A stretch of DNA of 64,000 bases, from assembly GCA_024742285.1 (NCBI GenBank), contig JANSYR010000018.1, forward strand, positions 1 through 64,000, in the 5' to 3' direction. Position 1 is the first letter of the stretch. Every line of letters starts with the position of its first letter. Under the pieces are notes generated by a model that was given only the letters and a program-made list of their open reading frames with translations, searched no databases and had not been told where the DNA came from. Shown in pieces: positions 1-8,993 of this stretch. Source of the DNA: a bacterium. GTDB lineage: Bacteria; Myxococcota_A; UBA9160; UBA4427. The position numbers were made by a program, and so were the translations under genes.

Positions 1-1
1 G

Positions 2-190
2 AAGGCCGAGCGCTTCATCCAGACGATGAAGCGCCGCTGGGCCTACCGCTACATCTTCCGGTCCTCAGCCATGCGTGCCGAAAGCTTGCGGCCCTGGGTC
101 AAGCACTACAATCATGAGCGACCCCATCGCTCGCTCGGCAAAAAGACGCCTATGCAGCGGCTCAGGGAATACCGTCAACAAGCTGCTTAG
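2..190 (+). CDS. IS481-like transposase, C-terminal fragment
   Basis: An open frame enters from the window edge and ends at TAG 188-190, giving 62 residues. It starts KAERFIQTMK and contains YNHERPHRSLGKKTP, the tail signature of the rve integrase core in IS481/IS3-type transposases (K/R-x-E-R-F near the last catalytic Glu, then YN-x-x-RPH-x-x-L). The catalytic Asp residues lie outside the window. The stop is only 9 bases from the end of the convergent oxidoreductase gene, and I see no clear terminal inverted repeat in that gap. Family assignment to IS481 rather than IS3 is by the KAERF/RPHRSLG pattern. Whether the full element is intact cannot be judged here. Confidence 0.8.
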   Translation, partial: KAERFIQTMKRRWAYRYIFRSSAMRAESLRPWVKHYNHERPHRSLGKKTPMQRLREYRQQAA

Positions 191-199
191 GTCCCACAT

Positions 200-1117
200 C
201 TAGTCGCCCGCGAGGCGGCTCTCGAGGAAATCGAGGGTCCGCGCTTCGGCTCCGTCGTCGATCGGGATGATCGCCGCATTCAGGTCGGTCACGCCGGCGT
301 CGCGCAATCGGTCGAGCTGTTCGCCGAGGCGCTGCTCGTCGCCGACGATCGCGACGTCGCCCGGATGGGCGGCGCCCTCGCGGTCGAGGACACCGCGATA
401 GCTCGGGATCGTGTTGTAGGCGTTCATCAGCTCCGAGATCCGCGCGCGCCCTTCGGCCTCGTCGTTCGTGAGCGCGACGGGCAGGCCCGAGATGATGCGC
501 GGCTCGGGCCTGCCCGCTTCCTTCGCTGCCGCGTCGAGGGTGGGCTTCACGAAGTCCTCGACGGTCTTCGGTCCCGTCATCCAGAGACTCGTTCCGTCGG
601 TCCGCCCGCCGGCAAGCGCGAGCATCTTCGGGCCGAGTGCCGCGACGACCACCGACACGGGCTGCGAGTCGGGCACCGGCGTCGAGACGTGCACGCGGTA
701 TTCCTCGCCGTCGAAATCCGCCGCGTCTCCCCGGAGCAGGGGCAGGAGTACTTCGAGGTACTCGCGCATGTGGCTGGCGCGTCGTTCGTACGAGAGGCCG
801 AAGAGACCTTCGATCACGATCTGATGGGAGAGGCCGATGCCGAGGGTGAAACGTCCGCGGCAGGTCGACTGAGCGGTGAGGGCCTGCTGCGCCATGACGG
901 TGGGATGCCGGGGAAAGGTCGGAACGACGGCGGTACCGAGCTCGATCGACCGGGTCTCCCGTCCGATCAGCGCGATCGCGGTCATGGCGTCGATCGCGAA
1001 GATGTTGCCGAACCAGAGAGAAGGGAAGCCGCGGGCTTCGAGGTCTCTGGCCTTCGTGATCAGGGCCTCGACGCCTTCGTCCTGTCGTCCGTGTCCCGAC
1101 ATGATCCCGATCCGCAT
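200..1117 (-). CDS. LLM-class flavin-dependent oxidoreductase (F420-type)
   Basis: The protein has 305 residues, normal for single-domain luciferase-like monooxygenases. It begins MRIGIMSGHG, with RARDLEARGFPSLWFGN, ELGTAVVPTFPRHP, GRFTLGIGLSH and a C-terminal DLNAAIIP strand, the usual TIM-barrel landmarks of the family. I chose ATG 1117 because GGAGAGGAG lies just upstream, although the frame stays open to about 1597. Members bind F420 or FMN and oxidise or reduce alcohols, aldehydes and sulfonates; the substrate is not evident. It is divergent from the DUF5916 gene and convergent with the transposase fragment. F420 use is inferred from similarity to the F420 subgroup and would imply an F420 pathway elsewhere in the genome. 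Confidence 0.85.
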   Translation of the reverse strand: MRIGIMSGHGRQDEGVEALITKARDLEARGFPSLWFGNIFAIDAMTAIALIGRETRSIELGTAVVPTFPRHPTVMAQQALTAQSTCRGRFTLGIGLSHQIVIEGLFGLSYERRASHMREYLEVLLPLLRGDAADFDGEEYRVHVSTPVPDSQPVSVVVAALGPKMLALAGGRTDGTSLWMTGPKTVEDFVKPTLDAAAKEAGRPEPRIISGLPVALTNDEAEGRARISELMNAYNTIPSYRGVLDREGAAHPGDVAIVGDEQRLGEQLDRLRDAGVTDLNAAIIPIDDGAEARTLDFLESRLAGD

Positions 1118-1310
1118 GGAACTCCTCTCCGCGTGGGTGCGTCCCTCGAAGGACGTGTCGGCGCGTGCGCCGCGACCCCCGGACGCCCGGTGTTTCGCCG
1201 GACGATAATGGAATCCGTGGGCCGAGGCTGCCGCACGTAAAGCCCTGGCGCCGATCTGTCGAGGGGCGAGGAGCACCGTTAACCTCGGGCGCCCGCCCTC
1301 CAGGAGATCC

Positions 1311-3548
1311 ATGTCCGACCGGTCCGAGAGCGTCGCGCGACCTTTCCGTCGGACCCTGCGCACGCTCGTGCGTACGGGCGGGATCGCGGTCGCGCTCGCG
1401 TTCGGCGCCGCGGCGGCATCGGCGGCGGAGGAGCCCGAGCGCCCCTCGATCCAGATCGGCTGGACGCAGACCGCGCCGGTGATCGACGGTCGGATCGACC
1501 CCGGCGAATGGCAGGATGCAGCGCACGTCGACGGGCTGACCCAGGCGCTGCCCGACGAGGGACGGCCGGCGACCGAACGGACCGAAGTCTGGATCATGAC
1601 CGACGAGGACCACCTCTACGTGGCCGCGCGCCTCTGGGACTCGGATCCTTCGCAGATCGTCCGGAACGCGATGGCGCGGGACGCCTTGACGAGCGGTGAC
1701 GATCGATTCGGCTTCACGATCGATCCCTTCCTCGATCGCCAGAACGGCTACTTCTTTCAGGTCAACTCGAACAGCGTCCGCTTCGACGCGCTCCTCGAAG
1801 GCGGGAACAGCGAGAGCAGCTGGGACGGGCGGTGGTACGCGAAGGCGACGATCGACGGGGAGGGATGGACGGTCGAGTTCGCGATCCCGTACCAGTCCAT
1901 CAACTTCGATCCGGACACGGACGTCTGGGGCTTCAACATGGCGCGGGGGATCCGACGGCGCGACGAAATCGATCGCTGGGCCGACCCCGTACGCGAGCGC
2001 TTCCTCATCGCGATGGGCCGAGCCGGCAACCTCGTCGGCATGACGGGCATCCGACAGGGTCTCGGGATCCAGGCGATCCCGTCGCTCACCCTGCGGCGCG
2101 TCGACGACACGAATCGTCCGTCCGACGATCCGACGGGGGACGAGCGCCACTACTCGCGGATCGATCCGAGCTTCGATGCCTTCTACAAGGCCACACCGAG
2201 CGTGACCGCTTCGGTGACCACGAAGACCGACTTCGGGGAGACCGAGGTCGACGATCGGCAGGTGAATCTGGGTCGCTTCGAGCTCTTCTTCCCCGAGCGC
2301 CGGGACTTCTTCCTGCAGGACGCCCTGATCTTCGACTTCGGCGATCTCGCCGAGAACGGACGGCCCTTCTTCTCGCGCAACATCGGCCTCGACGCCGAAG
2401 GGGAGCCGGTCAGCATCCTCGGCGGCGGCAAGGTCTCGGGCCGCGTCGGAAACGTGAAGTTCGGCGTACTCGACGTGGTGATCGACGAGAAGCGTCGGAG
2501 CGACCAGCAGAACCTCTTCGTCGGGCGCGTGGCGGCGAATTTCGGCGAGTCTACGCTCGGTGGGATCCTGACCCACGGCGAGCCCGACGGCGACGGCAAC
2601 AACACCGTCGCGGGTCTCGACTTCATCTATCGCAACACGAACTTCCGCGGCGGCAAGACCTTTCGCGGCGTCGCCTGGGGTCAGATCAGCCGCAACGACC
2701 CCCACCGGACACCTGCGGACGACCCGCCGATCAGTGGCGTCGGCTACGCCTACGGCGGGCGGCTCTCCTACCCGAACGACAAACACAACTGGGAGTTGTT
2801 GGCGAACGTCTTCGACGACGAGTTCGAACCGGCGCTCGGGTTCGCGAATCGCGTCGGGGTCCGGGAGTTTCGCGGCAACTATCGAAGGCGATGGCGGCCG
2901 ACGAACTCCGTCCTCCAGACGATCGACTCGCGGATCGAAGGCGCCGTGATCACGGAGCAGGGGAGACAGGTCGAGACCGCCTCCTTCGCCTGGCGTCCGA
3001 TCGAAGTCCAGAACTACGTGAACGACGGCTTCCGGATCGAGTACGAGCACATCTACGACGTCGTGACCGTCGAGAATCCGCTCTCCTTCGACGTGCCCGA
3101 GGGGCGCTACAACTTCGACGAGGGCCGCATCCGCTTCACGACGAGCGAGAACCGGGCGCTCACGGGGACGTTCGTCGCCGGCTACGGAACGTTCTACGAC
3201 GGAACCCGAGCCCGGCTCTCGAGCGACGTGACCGTCCGCTTCAGCCGGCACGTGCAGGCGGGACTGATCTACGGCTTCGACGATCTCCGCCTGCCCGGTG
3301 GCGACGAGAACATCCACCTGATTCGCGGGCGCCTCAGCTTCTTCTTCAATGCAGACGTCTCCTGGGTCACGCTCGTCCAGTACGACAGCATCTCCGACCA
3401 GATCGGTGTGAACAGCCGCTTCCGGTGGATCATCGAGGACGGCCGCGAGGTCTTCCTCGTCCTCAATCAGGGCTTCGACTCGCGAGACGACGTCCGAGCG
3501 ACGCGGACGGCGCCCCTCGCGAAGGTGCAGTGGACGTTCTGGTTCTAG
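1311..3548 (+). CDS. DUF5916 outer-membrane protein with N-terminal CBM9-like domain
   Basis: The protein has 745 residues. A basic N-terminus and hydrophobic stretch ending AAAASAAEE (about residues 25-42) form a probable signal peptide. Residues about 50-220 resemble the carbohydrate-binding family-9-like domain (PVIDGRIDPGEW, EVWIMTDEDHLYVAARLWD). The rest matches the DUF5916 pattern (NLGRFELFFPERRDFFLQD, FFSRNIG) and ends with alternating strands closing in WTFWF, typical of an outer-membrane beta barrel with a C-terminal aromatic. CAGGAG precedes ATG 1311. The family is common in Bacteroidota and Proteobacteria and its function is unknown; surface binding or transport of a glycan or peptide is only inference. 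It converges with the yaeQ-like gene 12 bases away. Confidence 0.85.
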   Translation: MSDRSESVARPFRRTLRTLVRTGGIAVALAFGAAAASAAEEPERPSIQIGWTQTAPVIDGRIDPGEWQDAAHVDGLTQALPDEGRPATERTEVWIMTDEDHLYVAARLWDSDPSQIVRNAMARDALTSGDDRFGFTIDPFLDRQNGYFFQVNSNSVRFDALLEGGNSESSWDGRWYAKATIDGEGWTVEFAIPYQSINFDPDTDVWGFNMARGIRRRDEIDRWADPVRERFLIAMGRAGNLVGMTGIRQGLGIQAIPSLTLRRVDDTNRPSDDPTGDERHYSRIDPSFDAFYKATPSVTASVTTKTDFGETEVDDRQVNLGRFELFFPERRDFFLQDALIFDFGDLAENGRPFFSRNIGLDAEGEPVSILGGGKVSGRVGNVKFGVLDVVIDEKRRSDQQNLFVGRVAANFGESTLGGILTHGEPDGDGNNTVAGLDFIYRNTNFRGGKTFRGVAWGQISRNDPHRTPADDPPISGVGYAYGGRLSYPNDKHNWELLANVFDDEFEPALGFANRVGVREFRGNYRRRWRPTNSVLQTIDSRIEGAVITEQGRQVETASFAWRPIEVQNYVNDGFRIEYEHIYDVVTVENPLSFDVPEGRYNFDEGRIRFTTSENRALTGTFVAGYGTFYDGTRARLSSDVTVRFSRHVQAGLIYGFDDLRLPGGDENIHLIRGRLSFFFNADVSWVTLVQYDSISDQIGVNSRFRWIIEDGREVFLVLNQGFDSRDDVRATRTAPLAKVQWTFWF

Positions 3549-3560
3549 CGCGTCCGCACG

Positions 3561-4109
3561 TTAGGCGAGGGGGTCGCCGAGCCAGACTTCCGGGGGCGTC
3601 TCGAAAGCGTCCTCTCCGCTCGCCAGGAAAACGATCCCGTCGCTGAGAGTGACCGTCCAGCGCAGCTGGCGATCCGTCACCGCCGCCAACGCCGCGAGGA
3701 ACCCGTCGTCGATCCGGGCGACCGAGACGTTCGCGGGCAGGTCGGTGCTTCCGATCTGGGCCTCGCGCCAACGCTCCACGCCTTCCCCGAACGCGAAGAC
3801 CGTCGTGCGCTCGGACTGCCGGCCGGCCTTCACGAGCCGCTTGCCATCCGGTTGTCCGACCTCGATCCACTCCCGCGGCCGGCCGTCGCCCGCCCGGCTC
3901 CAGAGATCCGGCTCGTCCGTGGCCGACACGCCCCGCCCGAACTCGAGGTCCCGGTCGTAGCGAAGCGCGAAGGCGAGCGCGCGGACCAGGGTTCGCTCAT
4001 GGGTCTCCGAGGGATGTCGAGCGATCGTCACCTGGACCTCGTCGTAGACGTTCCGGTCGACGAGGGAGAGCTCGAGACTTGCCTTGTAGATCGTCGCACC
4101 GCGGGCCAT
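3561..4109 (-). CDS. yaeQ: YaeQ family protein
   Basis: The protein has 182 residues, the usual family length. Recognisable blocks are MARGATIYKASLELSLVDRN, HPSETHERTLVRALAFAL, DEPDLWSRAGDGRPREWIEVG and the C-terminal TVTLSDG. YaeQ proteins adopt a PD-(D/E)XK nuclease-like fold; E. coli YaeQ was once proposed to compensate for RfaH, and its biochemical role remains unclear. The conserved EPDLW and EWIEVGQPD acidic residues of the putative active site are present. It is transcribed away from the M20 peptidase, sharing a 186-base divergent region, and converges with the DUF5916 gene. Confidence 0.9.
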   Translation of the reverse strand: MARGATIYKASLELSLVDRNVYDEVQVTIARHPSETHERTLVRALAFALRYDRDLEFGRGVSATDEPDLWSRAGDGRPREWIEVGQPDGKRLVKAGRQSERTTVFAFGEGVERWREAQIGSTDLPANVSVARIDDGFLAALAAVTDRQLRWTVTLSDGIVFLASGEDAFETPPEVWLGDPLA

Positions 4110-4295
4110 CGCGCGAGCGTGGCACGTCGGGACGCACGGTCAATGCTGCTGCCACGGCGACCGAGCGGACCCCGCGGTCGAGGTTGCGCTCGAGGTGACG
4201 GAGCGGACCCGGCGGTCGCGGACCCGGCGCGCGGGGTCGGCGGGCTTCCGATAGGCTTGGGCGCCCGGGTCCGATGGCCCGAAGGAGGGATGGAC

Positions 4296-5720
4296 ATGTA
4301 CGCACGGATCGATCTCGCAGCCGCGATCGTCCTCCTCACGTCGGTCCTGGTGAGCGGGGCCGCGTTCGCGGACGGTCCGGCCTCGGACGCGATCGCCGAT
4401 CGCCTCGCGGGTGCGATCCGGTTCGAGACGATCAGTCCGGAGGATCCCGCGGACTTCCGGTCCGAGCCCTTCGTCGCGCACGAGGCCTACCTGCGCGAGA
4501 CCTATCCGCGCGTCTTCGACGCGCTCGATCTCGAGCACGTGAACGAGTACACGCTCCTCCTGCGCTGGGAGGGCAAGGACGACACGCTGAAGCCGGCGCT
4601 CTTCATGTCCCACACCGACGTCGTGCCGGTCTCCGCGGCCGCGGCGGAGCAGTGGAGCCAGCCGCCCTACGGTGGGGTGATCGCCGACGGCTACGTGTGG
4701 GGTCGCGGCGCCCTCGACGTCAAGACGGGGGTGATCTTCTGGCTCGAAGCGGTCGACGCGCTGCTCGCAGAGGGCGTGACGCCCGCGCGAACGATCTATC
4801 TGGCCTTCGGGCACGACGAGGAGATCGGCGGGACGCAGGGCGCGAAGCTCGTCGCGGAGCTGCTGGCGGAGCGCGGGATCCGACTCGCGATGCTCTTCGA
4901 CGAGGGCGGGTTCATGATCGAGGGGCATCCCCTCGTACCGGACCGGGTCGCGGCCGCGATCATGACTGCCGAGAAGGCGTACATGAACGTCCGACTGCGG
5001 GCGCGGGGCGTGAGCGGCCATTCGTCGATGCCGCCGCGTTCGACGGCGATCGGACAGCTGGCGCGGGCCATCGAGCGGATCGAATCGAACCCGATGCCCG
5101 CGCGGTTCACGATGCCGGTGCGTGAGATGCTCGAGGCGGCGGCGCCCTTCCAGCCCTTCGGTCGTCGCTTCGCGTTCGGCAACCTCTGGCTGACGGGGTC
5201 GCTCGTGAAGAGCGAGTTCCTGAAGGACGACCTCAACCGCGCGCTCCTGCAGACGACCTTCGCGGTCACCCTCGTGTCGGGAGGCGTGAAAGCGAACGTG
5301 ATTCCGGAGCTCGCCGAGGCCCTCGTGAACGTGCGGATCCTGCCCGGGGACACCCACGACGACGTGCTCGCGCACTTCGAGAAGGTGATCGACGACCCGG
5401 AGATCGAGATCGTCGGCGAGCGCTGGGGCACTTCGGCGCCGCCGGCCTCGGCCTCGGGTCCCGCCTTCCAGCTCGCGAAGGACTCGGTCCTCGCAGAGAT
5501 CCCCGACGCCGTCGTGATGCCCGGACTCGTTCCGGGTGCGACGGACACGCGCCACTTCGGGGACGTCGCCGACGAGATCCTGCGCTTCGTGCCGATGCAG
5601 CTCGAGATCTCGGAGCGGAGCGGCGCCCACGGTCGCGACGAGCGGATCCTGATCGAGCCTCTCGCGCGTTCGGTTCGGATCGCGACCGGGATGGTCCGGC
5701 GGGCGGCTTCGGGGGAGTGA
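4296..5720 (+). CDS. M20 family metallopeptidase (PM20D1/carboxypeptidase S-like), secreted
   Basis: The protein has 474 residues. ATG 4296 is preferred over ATG 4290 because AGGAGG ends 7 bases before it, and it gives a clean signal peptide (LAAAIVLLTSVLVSGAAFADG). Catalytic and metal motifs are MSHTDVVPV, WGRGALDVKTGV and GHDEEIGG, with GHSSMPP starting the dimerisation domain and PGATDTRHF near the end. This set matches di-zinc M20 amidohydrolases, closest in pattern to PM20D1 and yeast carboxypeptidase S, which act on N-acyl amino acids or peptides. The predicted location is periplasmic. Its stop overlaps the start of the DUF924 gene (GTGA), so the two are probably co-translated. Confidence 0.88.
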   Translation: MYARIDLAAAIVLLTSVLVSGAAFADGPASDAIADRLAGAIRFETISPEDPADFRSEPFVAHEAYLRETYPRVFDALDLEHVNEYTLLLRWEGKDDTLKPALFMSHTDVVPVSAAAAEQWSQPPYGGVIADGYVWGRGALDVKTGVIFWLEAVDALLAEGVTPARTIYLAFGHDEEIGGTQGAKLVAELLAERGIRLAMLFDEGGFMIEGHPLVPDRVAAAIMTAEKAYMNVRLRARGVSGHSSMPPRSTAIGQLARAIERIESNPMPARFTMPVREMLEAAAPFQPFGRRFAFGNLWLTGSLVKSEFLKDDLNRALLQTTFAVTLVSGGVKANVIPELAEALVNVRILPGDTHDDVLAHFEKVIDDPEIEIVGERWGTSAPPASASGPAFQLAKDSVLAEIPDAVVMPGLVPGATDTRHFGDVADEILRFVPMQLEISERSGAHGRDERILIEPLARSVRIATGMVRRAASGE

Positions 5721-6322
5721 GCGCGGATCCGCGGGTCGACGCCATCCTCGACTACTGGCTCGGCGAGTGCGGGGACGTGCCGCCGGGCCCGGAGGCGCGC
5801 ACGCGCTGGTTCTTCGCGAACCCCGAGGTCGACGAGGAGATCCGGCTGAAGTTCGGCGCGCTGGTGGAAGCGGCGCTGGCCGGCGAGCTCGACGCGTGGG
5901 GCAGGGCCGGGGGGCGCGAGCGCGTCGCTCTCGTGATCCTGCTCGACCAGTTCACGCGCAACCTCTTTCGCGGCGATGGCCGATCGTACGCCGGGGATCC
6001 TGCCGCGCTCGCCCTCACGAAGGCGACGTCCGCAGCGGAGCAGGCTGCGCTCCATCCCCTCGAACGCTACTTCCTGCTGATTCCATGGGAGCACTCGGAA
6101 GACCTGTCCGACCAGGAGGCCGGCGTCGAGGCCTTTCGCCGCGCCGCGCAGGAGGCGCCGCCGGCCTTCACGGCCTTCGTTTCGGAGGCCGGCGACTTCG
6201 CCGAGCGCCACCGCGCCGTGATCGAGCGTTTCGGACGCTTCCCGCGCCGGAACGCCGCGCTCGGGCGGACCTGTACGCCCGAAGAAGAGGCCTATCTCGC
6301 GGAGAACCCGGACGGGTTCTGA
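5717..6322 (+). CDS. DUF924 family protein
   Basis: The protein has 201 residues starting at GTG 5717, whose TG is shared with the stop of the M20 gene. DUF924 landmarks are ILDYWLGE near the N-terminus, WFFANPEVDEEI, LILLDQFTRNLFR-like LLDQFTRNLFRGD, HPLERYFLLIPWEHSED and RFPRRNAALGR close to the end. The family is an all-helical, TPR-like soluble fold of unknown biochemical function. Coupling with the peptidase is a context observation only. After its stop there is a 17-base direct repeat with period 30 (6346-6392). Confidence 0.9.
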   Translation: MSADPRVDAILDYWLGECGDVPPGPEARTRWFFANPEVDEEIRLKFGALVEAALAGELDAWGRAGGRERVALVILLDQFTRNLFRGDGRSYAGDPAALALTKATSAAEQAALHPLERYFLLIPWEHSEDLSDQEAGVEAFRRAAQEAPPAFTAFVSEAGDFAERHRAVIERFGRFPRRNAALGRTCTPEEEAYLAENPDGF

Positions 6323-6345
6323 GCCGCACGGACGTGCGCGAAGAG

Positions 6346-6392
6346 GGTCGCCTTCGCGCGGTGGCTCTCGACGGAGGTCGCCTTCGCGCGGT
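6346..6392. repeat. Short direct repeat, period 30
   Basis: GGTCGCCTTCGCGCGGT occurs at 6346-6362 and again at 6376-6392, between the convergent DUF924 and alcohol dehydrogenase genes. No function is evident. Confidence 0.7.
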
Positions 6393-6397
6393 CGCGC

Positions 6398-7564
6398 CTA
6401 GCCAAGATCGCCGCCGATCGCCCGGCGGAGCACGTCCTCGATCTCCGCGAGGGAGCAGGACTTCGGGTTCGTGGCGAGGGAGGGATCCTCGCTCGCCATG
6501 CGAACGAGGTCGGCGATCTGGTCCTCTTCCACGATCCCGTGGAGGTCGCCGGGGAGGCCGAGTCGGCCGCGGAGCGTGATCGTCCAGGCGAGGACGTCGT
6601 CGAACCCGCCGTCGATCCCGATCGCCTGCGCCATGCGTGGCATCCGCTCCTCGATGACCGGGCGGTTGTGCTGCATGACATAGGGGTGGAAGATCGCGTT
6701 CGCCGTCCCGTGATGGAGTCCGGTCACGCCGCCGACGGGATGCGAGAGCGCGTGGATCAGACCGAGTCCCTTCTGGAAGGCCGTCGCGCCCATCGAAGCC
6801 GCCATCAGCAAATGGGTCCGGGCCGCGACGTCCGCCCCGTTCTCGGTCGCGACGACGAGGTTCTCCGAGATGAGGCGAATGCCTTCGAGGGCGATTCCGT
6901 CGGCCATCGGGTGATAGCCGGGGGCGCAATAGGCCTCGAAGCAGTGGGCGAGGGCGTCCATCCCCGTCGCGGCCGTCAGCGTGGGTGGGAGGCCGAGGGT
7001 GAGCTCCGGATCCGCGACGACCGCGTTCGGCTGCATCGCCGGATGGAAGATGATCTTCTTGTTGTGATCCGCCGGGTCGACGATCACCGCCGCGCGCCCG
7101 ACCTCGGACCCGGTGCCTGCGGTCGTCGGGATCGCGACCGTCGGGAGGACCTTCGCCGCATCGGCCCGCTTCCAGTTGTCGCCGACGTCCTCGTAGTCGA
7201 GGACGGAGCCGGGATTGTCGACCAGGAGCGCGACGCATTTTCCGGCGTCCATCGCGGAGCCGCCGCCCAGGAGAACGAGGCCATCCGCTTCGTGTGCCCG
7301 CGCCGCGGCAATGCCACGCTCGACGTGAACGACCGACGGGTTCGCGTCGATATCGGAGAACGTGTGCGCGTCCAGCCCGTTCGCGGCGAGGGCGTCGAGG
7401 ATCTTCGGGAACCAGTCGAGGCCCGTGATGCCCGGGTCGGTCACGACGAGGGGGCGCGTCATGCCGAGGTCGCGACAGACGATGGGCAGCTCCGCGCTCC
7501 GGCCCGCACCGATCCGGTAGGCGCTCGGGTAGTTGAATTGCCCGCTGATCGCTTCGTCCGCCAC
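6398..7564 (-). CDS. Iron-containing (group III) alcohol dehydrogenase
   Basis: The protein has 388 residues, standard for the family. The NAD(P)-binding GGGSAMDAGK motif lies at about residues 99-108, followed by IPTTAGTGSEV. Metal ligands expected for this family are visible in TGMDALAHCFEAY (Asp/His), HALSHPVGG and HHGTANA. It reversibly oxidises alcohols to aldehydes or ketones with NAD(P). The gene sits one base after the stop of the glutamine-synthetase-like gene on the same strand, so it belongs to the minus-strand cluster 10913-6398. A role in turning an alcohol or aldehyde intermediate over together with the neighbouring aldehyde dehydrogenase is inference. Confidence 0.92.
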   Translation of the reverse strand: MADEAISGQFNYPSAYRIGAGRSAELPIVCRDLGMTRPLVVTDPGITGLDWFPKILDALAANGLDAHTFSDIDANPSVVHVERGIAAARAHEADGLVLLGGGSAMDAGKCVALLVDNPGSVLDYEDVGDNWKRADAAKVLPTVAIPTTAGTGSEVGRAAVIVDPADHNKKIIFHPAMQPNAVVADPELTLGLPPTLTAATGMDALAHCFEAYCAPGYHPMADGIALEGIRLISENLVVATENGADVAARTHLLMAASMGATAFQKGLGLIHALSHPVGGVTGLHHGTANAIFHPYVMQHNRPVIEERMPRMAQAIGIDGGFDDVLAWTITLRGRLGLPGDLHGIVEEDQIADLVRMASEDPSLATNPKSCSLAEIEDVLRRAIGGDLG

Positions 7565-7565
7565 G

Positions 7566-8939
7566 TCAGATGATCTCGAAGTAGCGGGCGAGGTCCCAAT
7601 CGGTGACGGCCTTCCGGAACTCCCGGTCTTCCCACTCCCGGGTCGCGGCGTAGTGGTCGACGAAGGCGTCGCCGAAGGCGTCCCGGGCGAGGGCGGAGCC
7701 GCGCAGGGCGGTGGCCGCGTCGCGCAGGGTGGTCGGGAGCGGGCTCGCCTGGGCGCGCGGATCCTCGTAGGCGTTTCCGGCGATCGGATCCGGGACCTCG
7801 AGGCCTTCCTCGACCCCTCGGAGTCCCGACGCGAGCGCCGCGGCCATCGCGAGATACGGGTTCGCGTCGGCGGGGGCGATCCGGTACTCGCTACGCTGGC
7901 CGCCCGGGCCGGCGGGAATCGCGCGGATCGCGGTCGTGCGGTTCTCGACGCCCCAGTTGGCCGCCGTCGGCGCCCACATGCCGGGCACGAGCCGCCGGTA
8001 GCTGTTGATCGTGCTGCAGACCATCGCGAGCAGCTCGGGCAGGTACTTGACCTGCCCGGCGACGAACTGCTGCATCGTCACGCTCATGTCATGGGGCGCC
8101 CCCTCCTCGTAGAACGCGTTCGCGCCCTCCTTCGAGAGGGAGAGATGGAGGTGGCCGCTCTGGCCGGGGTAGTCGTTGCTCCACCTGGCCATGAACGTGG
8201 CCATCAGCTCGGCCTGCTGGGCGAAGACCTTCGTGAAGGTCTTGAAGATCGCCGCGCGATCCGCCGCATCGATCCCCCCCGTGTAGCGGATCGCCGCTTC
8301 GAGAACGCCGGGCCCGGTCTCCGTATGGAGGCCCTCGAGCGGGCAGCCGAAATCCGACATCGACTCGAGCAGGTCGTGATAGAAGTCCGCGTGGACCGAG
8401 TTCCGGATCACCGAGTAGCCGAACATGCCGGGGGTGACGGGCGTGAGGTCCCGGAAGCCCTTCTCGCGGACGCTGTGGGGCGTCTCGTCGAAGAGGAAGA
8501 ACTCGTACTCGAAGGCGCCGTTCACGTCGAAGCCCATCGACGCGGCCTTGTCGATCGTCCGCGAGAGGACCGTGCGGGGGCAGACCTCGGCGTAGTCCCC
8601 GGTGAAGCTCCCGATCAGCAGCAGCGTGTCCTCCTCGTACGGAATCCGGCGGAGCGTCGAGAGATCGAGACGGACCGGGGCGTCGCGATAGCCGGTGTGC
8701 CAGCCCGAGACCTCGACGCCGACGTCGGCGTAGAGCTCGTCGTGGAGATCCCAGCCGAGGACGACGTCACAGAAGCCGAAGCCCTTGTCGACGGCGCTCG
8801 AGAGCTTCGAGCGATCGACGTACTTGCCGCGGAGCACGCCGTCGACGTCGAAGACCCCGATCTTGAAGAAGCGGATGCCCTCGCGATCGATCCACGCGTC
8901 GAGCTCCCCCTTGTTCGTGACGGTCGCTTCACAGGTCAT
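7566..8939 (-). CDS. Glutamine synthetase family ligase (gamma-glutamyl-amine synthetase-like)
   Basis: The protein has 457 residues, in the GSI-beta/PuuA range. Blocks include FFKIGVFDVDGVLRGKYV, GAFEYEFFLFDE (metal-binding Glu), TETGPGVLEAAI, SGHLHLSLSK and NRTTAIRAIP, with the catalytic-loop glutamate in NPYLAMAAALASG context. The Asp/Val-rich N-terminus without the Asp-50 loop of true GlnA, and the neighbourhood of aldehyde and alcohol dehydrogenases, suggest glutamylation of an amine, as in PuuA or IpuC, rather than ammonia assimilation. That assignment is inference; the amine is unknown. It ends one base before the alcohol dehydrogenase start. Confidence 0.85.
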   Translation of the reverse strand: MTCEATVTNKGELDAWIDREGIRFFKIGVFDVDGVLRGKYVDRSKLSSAVDKGFGFCDVVLGWDLHDELYADVGVEVSGWHTGYRDAPVRLDLSTLRRIPYEEDTLLLIGSFTGDYAEVCPRTVLSRTIDKAASMGFDVNGAFEYEFFLFDETPHSVREKGFRDLTPVTPGMFGYSVIRNSVHADFYHDLLESMSDFGCPLEGLHTETGPGVLEAAIRYTGGIDAADRAAIFKTFTKVFAQQAELMATFMARWSNDYPGQSGHLHLSLSKEGANAFYEEGAPHDMSVTMQQFVAGQVKYLPELLAMVCSTINSYRRLVPGMWAPTAANWGVENRTTAIRAIPAGPGGQRSEYRIAPADANPYLAMAAALASGLRGVEEGLEVPDPIAGNAYEDPRAQASPLPTTLRDAATALRGSALARDAFGDAFVDHYAATREWEDREFRKAVTDWDLARYFEII

Positions 8940-8993
8940 GCGATCCCCCTCCGCGCTTCGTCGGCCTCCGGGCCGGTGTCTGTCGGTCGGCCG

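Noticed and set aside
162-3317. Minus-strand open frame of 1051 codons opposite the DUF5916 gene
   Set aside because: No motif; crosses the boundary of two real genes.
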